Shown in pieces: positions 1 to 12,385 of a stretch of DNA of 64,000 bases; within the stretch, counting starts at the first letter, position 1, and every line of letters begins with the position of its first letter. Both the position numbers and the translations under genes were made by a program. Under the pieces are notes generated by a model. The model did no database searches, was not told the origin of the DNA, and saw nothing but the letters and a program-made list of their open reading frames with translations. Where the stretch lies: contig SWDT01000224.1 of the NCBI GenBank assembly GCA_009193035.1, positions 186,001 through 250,000 on the forward strand, read 5' to 3'. The DNA comes from Halicephalobus mephisto (lineage: Eukaryota; Nematoda; Chromadorea; Rhabditida; Panagrolaimidae).

Positions 1-896
1 GAAATTGCCAGTTCATGAGTGTGCGAACGAATTCGTCACTTTGTAATCTCGCATGCGCGTTGCAAAAAATCATTTAACATTTGTCAGCGAGAATTCACTA
101 ATTGGCCAGATTTATCATTTTTACTGATAAAACTGGTAGTTCATGAACGTACGAGTGAATCCATTCGTTATCCTAAAAATAAAAAACCGTCAATGGATAT
201 CTTTAGTAAATATCAGAATCTATCAGATTTCGCTTCGAGAATCTCGACCGAATATCGTCGTTAATTTTCGTGTGGATTTTTGTGATGTTTTATATCTCAA
301 TTTCTAGGAAACTGAAAAAGTATTATCATAGTATGAAAAACGTTTTTATGAAAAAATAATTTATCAGTAAAATTGTAAATTTTCGGAGTAAAATCGATCT
401 AGTTTTTACAATCGGAAAAAATTGAATAATTTACGGTTTTCTAACACGGTCAAAACTTACTGTAGGATTTTTGACGTTTTCTGCCATGATTGTGGAAAAT
501 TTCAAATTTTTTATTTACCTGAACCAAGATCAATTAGATATTAAATTTTTCAGAATTTATTCAAACAACAGTATCCGCTTGAAAATAATACATGTAATAT
601 TTGGGAATTTAGAAATCTGACGTTCATTAAGGTTTATTGAAAAATGTCGGGTTCTCACTGATTAGTTACGGTATTTCTCATGAACAACAAATTTCCTCAA
701 TGAAAAATAATCTTTAATCATTGTTTGAAACCAAAAGCTAAACGCCTACAGTAGTTTTTAAAGTGCAATAGTATCTTCGAGGACCTGTACAGTTTATTTC
801 ATCCTGTTTACGGGATAACCATTAAGTTAAGACAAATGCAAAATGCGTTGCAAATAAAGTGTACCCGCAGATGAACCGAGTTTGCGTGACCTCGCT
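1..896. other. Left-edge intergenic region
   Basis: AT-rich sequence with no open frame that resembles a known protein and no exon pattern I can join. An 81-codon frame near the left end has no recognisable motif and is probably chance. The Myb/SANT-like gene on the minus strand ends immediately to the right, so the right part should hold its 3' UTR. Confidence 0.5.
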
Positions 897-2485
897 TCAC
901 CCTTCTTGACCTCCATCTGTAGCGGTATCTATTGGTTCTGAAGCAGAAACATTGGGAACTTCGGCTTCTCCAATTTCCTCGTTTTCATTATCGAACATTT
1001 GAGATTTTTCCACTTCTTCGACTTCGTTATTGGCCGATGGTTCTTCGACAGGGAAATCGAAGAGCGATCCATTCTGTCTCAAAAATGCTTGAATCTGGAG
1101 ATGGGTCAGTTTCATCCGCATGTCGACCTCCCGCCTCTTGGCGTTGAGAAGAGCTAATTGGGCTTGATGAAGTTCTTCTTTCCTTCTGTAATTAGCTTCT
1201 ACTTCAGTCTCATATTCATCTTCATTGACAGAAGGGGTATTGGCCCCAGATTCAGTCACAGAGTTAAGTTCTTCATGGACACTCGAAGGAGTAGAGTTGC
1301 TAGGTTTTTCTTGTTCTTCGTATTCGTCGGTTGGGAACTAAATTAAAAGATAAAAATAAATTAACTATCATAAACCTACGATAATCTTCTTGAAGACGAA
1401 CGTTTCTGCCTCCTGATCAACAAGGGCTGGTTCGGTCTTCGTTGGAGGGAGAGTTCTTCTTTTCTTGTTCACGGGCTCGTCAGTGTTCTTTCCGATCGAT
1501 AGAGACCGCTGCTGCTCTCTCTTCTTTACAACAACCGGCTTCCCACCGACTCCGGGTTTGAAATTAGGATCATTTCTAATCATATTCTGAAGCCATAGGG
1601 GAAACTTAATCCCCGGAACAGCAATGTCCTCCAATCTGATCTTGTGATTAGATGCAAGTCGTTTGTAGAACATCTCTGCCAAATGACGGGCCTTGTCCTG
1701 CTTGAAGGCGTAAGAAGACCGAAGACTTCTCCATCTGTTCCGTACCTGAAACCGAATATTGCCCACTAGATCGATAAACAATTGAAAAGACGCCGAGAGA
1801 TAAATGTTAGTTGTTTATAGACAGAGGCGAAAATCGATACTGAGCAGGGTTCAAGTAGGACTCGCAAGATAAGGGAAATCTTTTTTCGCGCCAAATTCAG
1901 GAACTCAGATTAAATTAAAAATCCATCTCCATACATCATCTCAATTCCAACCAACAACTCATCAACAGTTAATTACCGGATTAAAAACTTACTTGTTCAT
2001 CAGTTCTCTGAATAGCTCCATTCCTGTTGCACAAGCGCTCCCGAATCAAGTCCCATACCCTATTTTTCGCGTCCATCGTTGGTCCTGTCGAAGCAGTATT
2101 TGCAAGAACATGATCTAAAGGATCAACTTGAACGATTAATTCAAGTGAACAGAAATAAACCAACCATGTAGAGCAATCAAAACAGTAATGATGACATTTT
2201 CTTCATCGTCAAAAGTGGCGATTGAACTCCCGTTTTGGCTAGTGTTCAAAGGCTGAGTTAATGGTTTAGGCATTTCTTTAATTGTAACCGGAGATTGACG
2301 TAAAAGTGACTGGAAAGAGTTAGAATTATCCGAGTGAGCACAATCACGAATGAAAGCGACGAAGAAGAAGAAGGAGAGCGGCCAGCTTGCGTGCTGGACG
2401 GACGAGACGCACCCCTTGCTGCTGATGCGGGCCGGTTCTTCCCAGCCATCGCCAGGTCACCCGACACATACATTCTTTGGGCCAT
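897..2485 (-). CDS. Myb/SANT-like (zeste/NAIF1/MADF-type) DNA-binding protein
   Basis: Five exons join in frame (about 2485-2348, 2309-2165, 2130-1994, 1767-1375, 1340-897). The start chosen is the first ATG after the upstream stop. A Ser/Ala-rich N-terminus is followed by a small helical domain with the signature of Myb/SANT-like domains: VWDLIRERL, then RTDEQVRNRWRSLRSSY, split by an intron at DEQ/VRN. A basic stretch with a likely nuclear signal (NKKRRTLPP) follows, then a Glu/Arg-rich coiled-coil-like segment (YRRKEELHQAQLALLNAKRR) and an acidic tail. That order (Myb/SANT, basic linker, C-terminal coiled coil) is common in animal zeste or MADF-type transcription regulators. It starts only about 86 bp after the RRP12 stop on the same strand, so it may be the second gene of an operon. 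The exact subfamily is uncertain. Confidence 0.72.
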
Positions 2486-2571
2486 ATCCACTTGTTCAGG
2501 AACACTGTTTATTCCGTCTAACCAAACTAGCAAAATACTCGTAAAAATTAAGGCAAATTCACCGAAATCAG

Positions 2572-5500
2572 TCACTTAGATTTCCTTCCTCCCTTATTAC
2601 TCTTTTTCTTCAGAATCGATTTCAACCCATTGCTTCGTCCTTTGTTGCGAAGTGGGATGTAGGCGTATGGTTCGAATTTATCCTCCTTCTTCTTATGGTC
2701 GCTCATCTTGGCCTTTCCGTTGGTCGTCGTTGCATTGCTCACATACGACATTGCTCCTGAGTGAGCGGTTTGTCTGTGAATACCACGTCCGCCTGGCTTG
2801 TAAGTACTCGCCACCTAAAATGGGTCAGTATTCTCACTCACAAGGGAAACCAGGAGAAATGCAACTCACCACTGAATGAATATCTTCCTTTTGCTCCTCT
2901 GCAACTTCATCCTCAACAGACTTTGCCTCCACTTCTTCGTCGTCTTCTTCAAACATCTCGGAATTGTATCGTTTCCTCTTTTTATCAATGTTGACGATCA
3001 TAATACGGCCTTGCTTATCAACTCTAAAGGTCTCGTCTTTCTTGGGATCCTCAATAGTGACTTTCTTCTTGATACGAGAGTCAACGGTACTGAGTTTCTG
3101 AATATAAGTGTCACGATCAAGCAAATCAACAACTTCATCTTCGTCCTCGTTAAGAACAGCAGATTTGTTGTCAAAGGATTTGATCTTTTCTTCATCTCCT
3201 TCTTCATCACTATCCTCCAGGATATCAAAGATCGTATCTGCTTTGACGGTATTTGCAGTTGTAAAGGTCGATTGGACTTCATCGTCATCATCTTCCTCTT
3301 CTGCTTGCATACCAGCAGCTCGTCTCTCCTTCCTTCTCTTCATCTTTGCAATGTGTTTGATCTGTTTCACAAAATCGTCCTTTTCAGTAGCCTTCAGTAG
3401 AAGTTCGTGACCGTAGCGATCGACCAAGACTTCAAGTAACAATCGGTTAGCTTTCCTTACTTTCAGACTATGAACAGTAAAGTCTTGTTCAAAAATGTGC
3501 TTGAGAAGGTTATCTCTGTATTGAGACATGGCGAATTGTTGGAGTTTGTTGCAAAGAATTCTAGTACATCGAACAGCCAGGATCTTGATGGGGTTACGGA
3601 GATCATAAAGGGTAGCACAAACCATATTGATAAGTTTGTCTAATACAGTAGGATTAAGGAATTTGACGTATTTCTGGGTAATCATGTTCAATGAAATCAA
3701 AGCTGATCGAGCTTGTTCCAACGAGATTTCTTCCTTTCCAGAAGGTGGTTCATTGTAAAGTCGTGCTATAGTAGTTAAAATTGGTTCAAGGGCAGCAGAT
3801 GGTGTTATACTGAAAATCAAACTAATTAGATGGACGATAAGGAACAAACTTACTCAGCATCAGATCCGAAGTCGACCAATTTGTCACAAATTTGGAGGAA
3901 ACAATGAGCAGCTTGTTCACGAGTTGTCTTGCTGAAGCTTTTGTCTTGGGAAAGAATCACTTGTTCTAAGATTGAGTCAACAAAGTGCTTCAGTTCATCA
4001 TACTCCTTGAAGGTCGTCAATATAGAACGATACACTCCAATTCTAGGACCTCTTGAAGGCTTCTGAACGCCTTCGAAACCTTTAGCAATGAGATCTTGAA
4101 CAAATGGAGCATTCTTCTCGAAGAAGGGACGAAGTTGAGGTTCATTTATCCTCTTGTACATTTCACTCAAAACTCTAAAAAACAATGGATGAGTCTTACT
4201 CCCATAGGAAATCAAACCTGTAAGCTTTCTTCTGGAAAGATCCAAGTCCACTAGTGAACCAATCTCGAATAACATTGAAAACTTCCGCGAACTGATCAGC
4301 ATCCATTCCACGAACAAGGGCAATAACCAAGTCCGTAATGGCTTGCTTCTTCTCCACAGTCATCTTCTGATCATCACTGGTCAATTTGCTCAACGCAGTA
4401 GCAGTAAAGTTGTTCTTCACTTCTTCTGGAGTTTGTAAGATATAGCTTCTAACAGTCTCTAGTGTCGACAATCTAACAGCCCGATCATCGTAGTTCCGGA
4501 CATTTTGACTCTTCACAATTTCCATTGTTTCAGCAAGAGAAACAGTATAAATATTGAAAAGAATTGGCAGATAATTCTTGGCATACTTTTTGACAACTTC
4601 AACATGGCCATTTTTGTCGGCAAATCTCAAAGCAGAACGAAGAGCTTTTAAAAGAACAATTCTCAAATCCAGTCTTTGTGCAAGAGCTGAACCAATCATT
4701 GGAGCCAAAATAGGGAATGATTCGGGGAAGTCAACAGGAGAATCCAGTAAATGAGGCAGAATTTCCCAAATTTGTAATTCTAAGGCATGGTATAATTTCC
4801 CATTCATATCTGTCAGTTTACTTAAGCGTTCATGAAGAGCAACAAGCACTGGGATGACAGAGGAAGTGAAGAAGCTGATCCTTTCATTCCGAACATTATG
4901 AATCAGCAAAGGCAACATCCACGAACGAGCAAAGTCAGTCGGAAGTTCAGGAGCAGTAGGATTGAGACCCAATTCAATAATCCCCATGACTTTGGCCATT
5001 CCAACATTTTTGATAGCAGATGCAATCACACGCTCAATATCCTTGGCACAAATACAGCCATCCTTCTCCCGCATTGTAGACAATGTTTGAAGCACCTTTA
5101 TGAAGATATTGCCATCGATCTTTTCTCCAACTTGTTCAATCAAAATAGCCATAGAAGCAAAGATGTGTTTCCAAACATCTGTATTCTGCACGTTGAATGA
5201 ACGTTCGAGGACGTCCAAGCATTTCTGGGAAGCTTGCGCGTTGTCCTTGATGCAGTCAGACATCAAACGGTTCAAAGACAGATGAACAGCGTATCCCAAA
5301 TCCGCATTTGGAACTTGGAAGGCTTTACCAAAGAGTTCCAAAGTATCTGGCAAGAGATTGACGCTCTTCTCGGATGTCTTTTGACTGAGACAACAGTGAG
5401 CTTCGGTGAGGGTCTGGAGCCAATAAGCAAAAACACTAACATCTGTTGGGATTTGTTGAGATCGCAGAGCAACAATCAGTTCAGCATTGCGATTGATAGG

Positions 5501-6639
5501 AAGAGATTCCACGGAAGGCGGCTTCTCGAGGGTCCTTTGAATGCACTGGTATGCAGAACATCGCACCGTTGTATCACCGGAAGATCCGAGCTGCAGGAGA
5601 TATTCCAGCAACGAAGCCAAAGTTGTATCAGGCATTCTGTGCAGAATTCCCTCCAGCAGACAAAGCAGACGAGTGATTGTATCTCTGTTGCCGTTGCAGG
5701 TATCAAGTTGTTCCTTGGCAGCTTTTGCAACAGTTTTGGCACCTGGATGGACGGCATTAGGAGCAACATGTGGTTCTTCAGTCAGCAGAGCTCTAATTGT
5801 CCTTCGACTGATCATCCTCACACCTGGATGAGGATGGAAGGAGAATCCAACCAAATCACTCAAAATAGCCTTGTGTTCAGTGGTGCTCCAGAATGCTTGT
5901 GGTTGAGCCTTCAGCAACGAACCAAGGGAGCTGAGCAGGAATTTGATCGCTCCATAAGCATTCTTGTCGGTAGCTAACACTTGTAACTTTCGATCCAAGA
6001 TCTGAAAATGAAAATTATCTCAAACACAGTAGGAGAATAAAACACCATACCGGCTTCACACGATCAAAATGCTTGATCAGAAGTTCCTTCGGAATTTTAG
6101 GAAACAACAAATGAAGAAGATAACTGTTAGCGTATATCTTTTTGACATCCTCGGTGGGAATATCGTCCAAGGCAGCCAGTAGAACACCATAATACTCCAC
6201 ATCACTTTGATCCCCTTGTTTCTCACGAATTGTATCAGCTGCGAAGGCAAGAAGATTCAGTACATCCTGCTGCTTTTCGGCGTCATCGTCGTTCCAGATT
6301 CGATTGATGGGGTTGAAGGTAGGGTTGGTACAACTCGTGTATTGGGAAACAACTGTTCTCGCTCCGACAGTAGTCTCATCGATATTCATCTCCTCCTGGA
6401 AAGAATGTTTAAACTTGGATTAGAGCTTGAAAACCAACCAGTCCGATCTGATCAGTGACATCATCGGGACCCCCTTGTTCCATTTGTTCATCGACAGCAA
6501 CCAAAGGAGTCTGATTGGCAATACGCAGAGCTCTAGCTTGATCTCGAAATTTGGTCACCGGAGCATTGCTCGAAGAAGATTGACCGGGCCCCCAACCAGG
6601 AGCACCTTTGCGATTCACACGAACACGGAACTTTCCCAT
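2572..6639 (-). CDS. rrp12: RRP12-like ribosome biogenesis HEAT-repeat protein
   Basis: Six exons (6639-about 6443, about 6396-6050, about 6001-4220, about 4180-3855, about 3810-2870, 2814-2572) give a protein of roughly 1,200 residues, the usual size for RRP12. It begins MGKFR, as RRP12 proteins often do, continues with a Ser-rich basic segment, then a long alpha-helical HEAT-repeat body containing the NUC173 region (SVESLPINRNAELIVALRS and onward). It ends in an acidic stretch followed by a very basic tail (LKSILKKKSNKGGRKSK). RRP12 is a nucleolar and nuclear export factor for pre-40S and pre-60S particles. Small introns have clean GT-AG borders. The gene is divergent from the DEP-domain gene, with start codons about 414 bp apart, and is followed closely by the Myb/SANT-like gene. 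Confidence 0.9.
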
Positions 6640-7053
6640 TCTTGGATCTTCTAAAAGTCGGCAGTAGATTCAGATAATTCGAGGTAGGTCAGTCTTCTGG
6701 TAAGAAGTCAAAAAAGCATAACTTCGAAGGTCCAGCCTGAAAAATCATGTGGTTTCGTGAACTGAGTCCAAGACTAGGAAATTCATATGCCCACGAACAC
6801 AGAAAAACCAAATAAACCAAAATTAAATCCTAGATCAAAGGAAATCACCAGAGGGTAACATGGATAAGAATTCAAGGAAGATCACATGGATCCAAGCAGT
6901 AGCAAGACACTTTTCGCATGCACCCGTACCATACGAATTCGCTCTAGGAACCCGCGAACGGACTGGCCGAAATTTGGCGCGTCCCGTTCCGTTTGAAATA
7001 AAGAACCTTTCGCTTGCGCATTCGTGGGACTTACTTGATTTTCATATAACGAG
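6640..7053. promoter_or_regulatory. Shared divergent promoter region (RRP12 / DEP-domain gene)
   Basis: The 414 bp between the divergent start codons of the RRP12-like and DEPDC1-like genes must hold both promoters. I see no clear TATA box. An open frame that crosses it on the plus strand lies in a different frame from the DEP gene and looks accidental. Confidence 0.4.
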
Positions 7054-9208
7054 ATGCGGAAGTTCTCATTCAGACGTAATAACGACCTCACTGTGGAGAG
7101 TATCATCAAAATCCAAGAGGACCTGGAGAACAGCCGAGCCAGCGGCCATGACGTCACTGTCAAAGACGCAGCTGTACGGAGTGATCAGTTCCAGGCTACT
7201 AGACGAGTAAGTTTTCGTTTTTCATATATCGAAGTGCCTTTATTTTTACAGTGGAACATGATACTGAGTCAATTTTACAAAAACATGCCGAGGAAGAAGA
7301 ACAGAAGACAGTGGAGGCAATATCCAGATTCCTTCACCGGCAAAGAAGCTAGTGAGTTTCTACTGACTCTTTTCCCGAAGGTAGTGCCCAATAAGCCGTT
7401 CGATTCGTGAGTTTGTTAAGCAGTTATTACTAATGTTGATTTAGGTCTAACACAGAGAAGTTCATGCAGTTGTTGTTGACCAAGCAACTGGTGGAGAACG
7501 TTCGTGAACCAAATAACAAGAGCTTTCATGCAAACGCTAGTCTATATAGATTCGTTGACGATAAAATCAAAGAAGAAATAGATGCAACAAAGCCTATTCA
7601 GCGTGCTTCATCTCTGACGGATTTGAGAAGTCTTGCCAAATCGGATTCATTCTGCAAGCAAGTCAACGCCAGTGTGAAGAAGCTTAGACGGTCTATTTCT
7701 GCCAACACTTTGAATAAGGTTTGAGTTCTCATTCGCTCTCCGACTTGAAAATGGCTTTAGGATTTCCAAAGTTTGAAGCTGTCAACGTCACCGCGACTTG
7801 AATCAAGTAACCAAAGTACAATCACGGCTTCAACTTATCAAAAGAAAGCTCATACGTCAGTTCCACCCAAATCGACTCCAGAGAATGATTATGAGATGAT
7901 CAAGTGTCGTTCTTCTCCGGCTTACGATCCCATCGACGCCTATGTCACTGGTGATGACTACCTATTGGCTTGGAAGCAACTTTTGCTGAGATTCGTTGGT
8001 CTTCAAAGTGTGAGTGACAAACTCTCGGAAGGAATCATCGGCGCCCATATCAAATGGAACTGCACGGAAGTTGGTGAAAAGGGAATTGTTCGGTGCCCGA
8101 ACCCCAAAGATGACCTTCCTCTAGAAATCAAGAAAGACTTTCAAGCTTTGCTCGAATGGCGAATCAATGGCAATGAACAAGGACAGTCGTCCAACAAGGT
8201 TTTCGATCATCTCTACGGACTGATGTGCGTTAATTCGCCAATCGTTCCTTACGACTTCAGCTTCAAGCTGTCAGTTCTCTGGAAGCATTTCCACAAGCGC
8301 TTCTCGCCGGATGCGTATGATAACCCGTTTTACCGTAACGACGACCCTAACTTTTCACTCTCCAATAGTTCTGTTGGAAAGTCCACTTTTGCTTCATCGT
8401 CGCTGAGCTCAGGTTCGCCGAATATCAAGTACATCGATGAGTTTGAGACGCCTATCACGATCAACTCGAAATCTAGGTACGAAAGAACTCTGCGAACAAC
8501 CAAGTCGAATTCAGCTTCAAATGTCAATGATTGTGAGTTTGGTTAATTTCCCACTTGTTTACAGATCTGTTTTTAGCGAAGGAAATGTTCTATGGCGCTG
8601 TCCAGGCAATGCTGCTTACTTTAAAGCCGGATATTCGCCGCAGATTAAATATTGTCTGCCGTTATATGAAGAGACTTCAAGAGAATTCGGATCTGAAGTT
8701 GCATGAATCGAAGACGAATCTCGCCTATCTTCTGGAAAAACTCGCTCCTTGTATTATTGACTTTGGAGTGAATTTGCCAATGAAGCAGACGTTTTACTTC
8801 GTCTCGATGCTAGTCGAATCCCATACCCTGCTTTTCTCGCCGTCGTCAAGTTTGGTTATAGCTGCTCGACGTTATTGTGCTTCTGGTAGAAAGAATGCTC
8901 CAGCTCCGCAGACGACAGCTTTCTGTCGTCGAATTCCTACAGCCGAATATGAGAAAGAGAAGAGCAACACTGATGCAGAACTTATGAGGTTGCTAGATGG
9001 GATTATTCTGAATGAAAATATGGGTCCATCCGAGAAGGCCAAAAAACTCGAGAGCTTCAAGAAGACTTACCCTCATTTGTATGCTAAGAGATTTCCTAAT
9101 GAAATGGCGGGTGGTGATGGGCACCTGAGAAGAAACCCTACTCCAACAAGGAAACTTGTTCAAAGGATCAGGAGTCTCACTAGGAAAGATTCCGCCCGTA
9201 ATAACTAA
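7054..9208 (+). CDS. DEP-domain protein of the DEPDC1 / LET-99 type
   Basis: Five exons joined by short introns (about 45, 39, 43 and 35 bp). Residues of about 50-130 form a DEP domain: ATRRWNMILSQFYKNMPRKK, SFTGKEASEFLLTLFP and a terminal KQLVENV stretch match the DEPDC1 pattern (ATRLWNE...MPLRKHR...FTAGEAVDWL). The C-terminal half carries the degenerate RhoGAP-like helical region found in DEPDC1 (AVQAMLLTLKPDIRRRLNIV, then KLHESKTNL and a final long helix). In C. elegans this family is LET-99 and TOE-2, cortical regulators of spindle position and asymmetric division; that role is inferred by family. The start at 7054 is the first Met in the DEP frame. Its stop lies 55 bp from the stop of the convergent minus-strand gene, so the 3' UTRs probably overlap. 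Confidence 0.85.
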
Positions 9209-9263
9209 CTAATTACGGATCTCGTGTAATTGGGTATTTTCACTTTATTTTCTCGGATTTATG

Positions 9264-10814
9264 TTAACGAGGTAAATTTTGTTTTTTCATAAATTCTAGC
9301 TGTTGGGAAATGGACCGCGGTATTGCCCGGTTTGGATCCTGAGATTGATTTGACGGAGCTCTCGAAAGGTCTTCTCGATGACCCTCATCGCAGTTCTCCG
9401 ATTCTTCTTCGATCCGATGGAGCTGGTACTTCTTTGCTGATTGAGCATCAGTGTCTATGGAGCTGGTGTCTCCGGACGGCTTGGATGTCTGTTCACCTGT
9501 TTCTAAGTTGTAACAAGCCCCACCGCCATTTAAGGATCGGTTGTCGCTTTCGGAAGGCACCATGAAGGAATCGGAAAGGGATCCCGTCGTGTCCACAGGA
9601 CTTCCGAGAGCACCACAACTGGACGCTTCCGGAGAAGACAGTCCAGGAGAATCCCTGCCGGGGAATCCGAATTTCTTGTTGTTGTTGTTCAAGGTGGAAG
9701 TTGAATGTTGAGCAGTGTTCAGTCTCAGATTCAATCGACGTTGGGGGACAGGGGCCGGAGGTTCCCATGGAGGAGCGGGGGGTTCGTATAGAGGAGGTTT
9801 CTCCTTGAAGGGCACGGTTTCGGGTATAGGCACGTGTGGGTTAAACTGATGGATCCCAGTCGTGGGAGGGGCTCGAAATGCTGGACAAGGCTGTCGGGTA
9901 CTCACGTAGGTCTAAGGATTCGATGATAAAGATAGTCGAATAAAAAACTCACTCTGTCGATAGAAACAAGATCTATCTCGTTTGTCCTGTCATCTTCACT
10001 GACAACAGACAATTCGTCATCTTCAGGAATCGTGGCACAGCTCTTTGTTGTTCCGCAATCCAGAGAAGTTATCCGAGAATCTGGCGTTCCAACAACCATG
10101 GGAATATGTTGAGTCGGACGAACTACAGTAAATTTTATGGTTTATTATTGGAAGTAAATAACTTACGATTTCGATTATTTGCAGAAGTCAACGGGACAAT
10201 CATGGTTCTGCCCGTGTTGGGTCTTCTCGGAGGCGGCGGGGAATCACTCACACTCGCACTGGCAGCCATTATCAGCTGCTGTTTTGTTGGTTTGAAGGCA
10301 CTTTTGACTGGGGAAAGTGACGGAGGGAGATTTCTCGAAGAGGACAATGAAGATTCCTTGAGAGCTTGCTTGAGAGAAGACGTACTTGAAGCCGGAGTCA
10401 CAATCAGTGGAGTCAAGCTTTCAAATTCATCCAGATTCGCAAACATGAGAGCTAATAATCCTCGCTGTAAAAATCGATTTTATTCAAAAAATAAAAAAGG
10501 AAATTACTCTGTTTTCGTTCCCATTAGCATGTCTGAAACTTTTTTTCAAACAACAACGACAGCAACAAAGGAGCGGGATGCAGCAACACTGAAAGGATTC
10601 ATATATTGAAATGCGGGGAGATTTGGATACACTCGACGGTATACATAAAACCCATGTGTTATATATGAAAACTCACGAAACAAAGCAGAAGACTTCCTAT
10701 GAAGGCACAAATGGTCAGGAACGTCAAAGGGGCCATGTGAAGTGTATCCGTCGAGAACTTCTCAAAAGCGCTAATTGAGCTGTTCCACACAGCAAATGCT
10801 GCATCCTCAATCAT
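9264..10814 (-). CDS. Single-pass membrane protein with Cys-rich juxtamembrane cluster
   Basis: Not recognised as a named family. Five exons join in frame. Exon 1 (10814-10677) encodes a short N-terminal ectodomain with one NSS glycosylation sequon and one hydrophobic helix (PLTFLTICAFIGSLLLCF). Exon 2 gives a striking cysteine cluster (CCCIPLLCCCRCCLKK) right after the membrane helix, which suggests heavy S-palmitoylation. The rest (about 380 residues) is disordered, rich in Ser and Pro, with PPPPRRP and PPAPPWEPPAPVP stretches that could bind SH3 or WW domains. The open frame upstream of this gene on the same strand is not joined to it. Function is unknown; a membrane-anchored scaffold is an inference only. 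The C-terminus is convergent with the DEP gene. Confidence 0.7.
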
Positions 10815-12385
10815 CTTGGACTACCTCGTTAGTTTTATCTTCTTCATGAGTTCTCTAAAAAGGAAAAATAGAACCAAGTTGTTTAAAACACGCAAAACGG
10901 AAACGAAGACCTCTTGAAGAACTCGGCACCATCCTTGTTCCAGGGTCAGGAAGAGAAAAAACGGCTTCAGCAAGTTTTTGTTCAAAATTGTGGACTTTTG
11001 CTTTCTCAAGTCGTGTTTTCGGACAAGGCCTCGTGGGAGCGGCTCTGTTCCAAAACTTCTCAAATAAGTCTGCCTAAAAATGCGCGAGCTGAATCTAATC
11101 TGCAAACCCTCTCCCAAAAAAGCTCCTGAGATTGAATTTCAGTTATACAGTTAAAAAAACTTCCATTAAAATTGATTTTAAAAAATTTCGGGATAAAATT
11201 ACAAATGTAAAAAGTTTAAACTAGACAAAACTAGTCAAATAAAGTTTGAATGGCAAGATTTCTCGGTAGTTTAGTGGTTAGTATCAGTGGCTGTCGTTCA
11301 CGAGACCCAGGTTCGGTTCCTGACCGGTGAACCGTAATTGAATTTTTATGGACAATCGGTCTTGAAAGAGGCATTTCGCGCAATGCATCTGAAAACTGAC
11401 CTCGCCTCAGAAGGGATGAAGGCTAAGACGAAAAGTCAAGGTTCAAGTGGCGGATTGACTGACTTTGTGGGAACTCGGACAGTTTTGTTGCGCAGACTCG
11501 GGAAAAGTCACAAGAGAAGAGACAAATTCGGCAAAGCGTTCCCGGATGCCGAGACAAGTGTTCCCAATTGCGGGAAATGACATTTTTCATTGTCAGTCTC
11601 TTTGAGGCTTTGTCCACTTGGTCAGAGATTAACTCACACTTGATAAGGGGAAATTCACAAAAGTCCTTTATTTATTCCGACACGCACGGAAAACAATGAT
11701 TTTTCCAGATAAGACAAGTGACTCAGGAAGAGCTTTTCTCGCTTCAGTTGTCCTCAGGACTGGAGCTTTTCTTTCTTCAAACTGCGAATTTTATGAGTCT
11801 TGGCTCATCTTCTAAGGGAAAGAGCATGAAACCATCCATTTGTCATAAGCCAACGCCACAATACAAGGAAACAAAGAAGAAATTTTCGATAAAACTGGAA
11901 CTAGTAAATTTGAAATTTAGGGAACGAGGTTTTGGCAAAGTGTGAAAGTTGCAAAAAGTGGTAATTTTAATTTGCTGGAAATCCTAAAAATTAATTCTAT
12001 CTAAAGGTTTTATATGAATTTAATGTTTTTTCAGATTTTTTGCTATTTGTCATTGTTGTACCTTTCGTTAATTACCGAAATCTGTTGAAGTTTTCCAATC
12101 CATCAATCAATTTCCTCCTGGTTTGTTGCCATCACTTCACATGGATCCAACGTACGTTGATAAAACTTGGATTTTGATATTTGTCAGGATCTCTTTTGAT
12201 TTGTTTCCCCGATCGGCGGCAAACTCTGACAACAGTTGCTGTTTTGGCTTTCCTTACTTGAGTCACTCACTTGTCAGCGAACTTGCAAAACGACTTGGCT
12301 CCCGTTCTGCAGGAAGGCCAGACCTGGATTGTTGTAAAATTTTCCGAGAGATCTGGCAACTTTTGTTTTATTATTGACCACTCAA
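10815..12385. other. Intergenic region between divergent genes
   Basis: About 1.6 kb between the Cys-rich membrane protein gene (minus) and the FRS2-like gene (plus). It holds a tRNA-Asp-like sequence (11260-11330), listed separately. Several short open frames (for example 11338-11580 and 12123-12377) have no protein-like motif and no splice partner. Promoters for both flanking genes should be here; no specific element is recognisable. Confidence 0.45.
11260..11330 (+). tRNA. tRNA-Asp(GTC)-like sequence, possibly a pseudogene
   Basis: A cloverleaf can be folded with box A (TAGTTTAGTGG) and box B (GGTTCGGTTCC) in the right positions. The anticodon loop CTGTCGT has the expected C32 and U33 and anticodon GTC. 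The acceptor, anticodon and T stems each contain one mismatch plus wobbles, so it may be a decayed or tRNA-derived copy rather than an active gene. Confidence 0.55.

Noticed and set aside
8..170. Possible direct repeat AGTTCATGA...GAATTCGT
   Set aside because: Only about 30 bp and too diverged to support beyond chance.
19..264. 81-codon frame at the left edge
   Set aside because: No motif, no splice partner, and the surrounding composition is intergenic.
2334..2579. Plus-strand frame rich in Glu and Ser
   Set aside because: Antisense of the Ser/Ala-rich exon of the Myb/SANT-like gene; the motifs fit the minus strand.
6860..7210. 116-codon plus-strand frame before the DEP gene
   Set aside because: It overlaps the first DEP exon in another frame and shows no conserved pattern; taken as a shadow.
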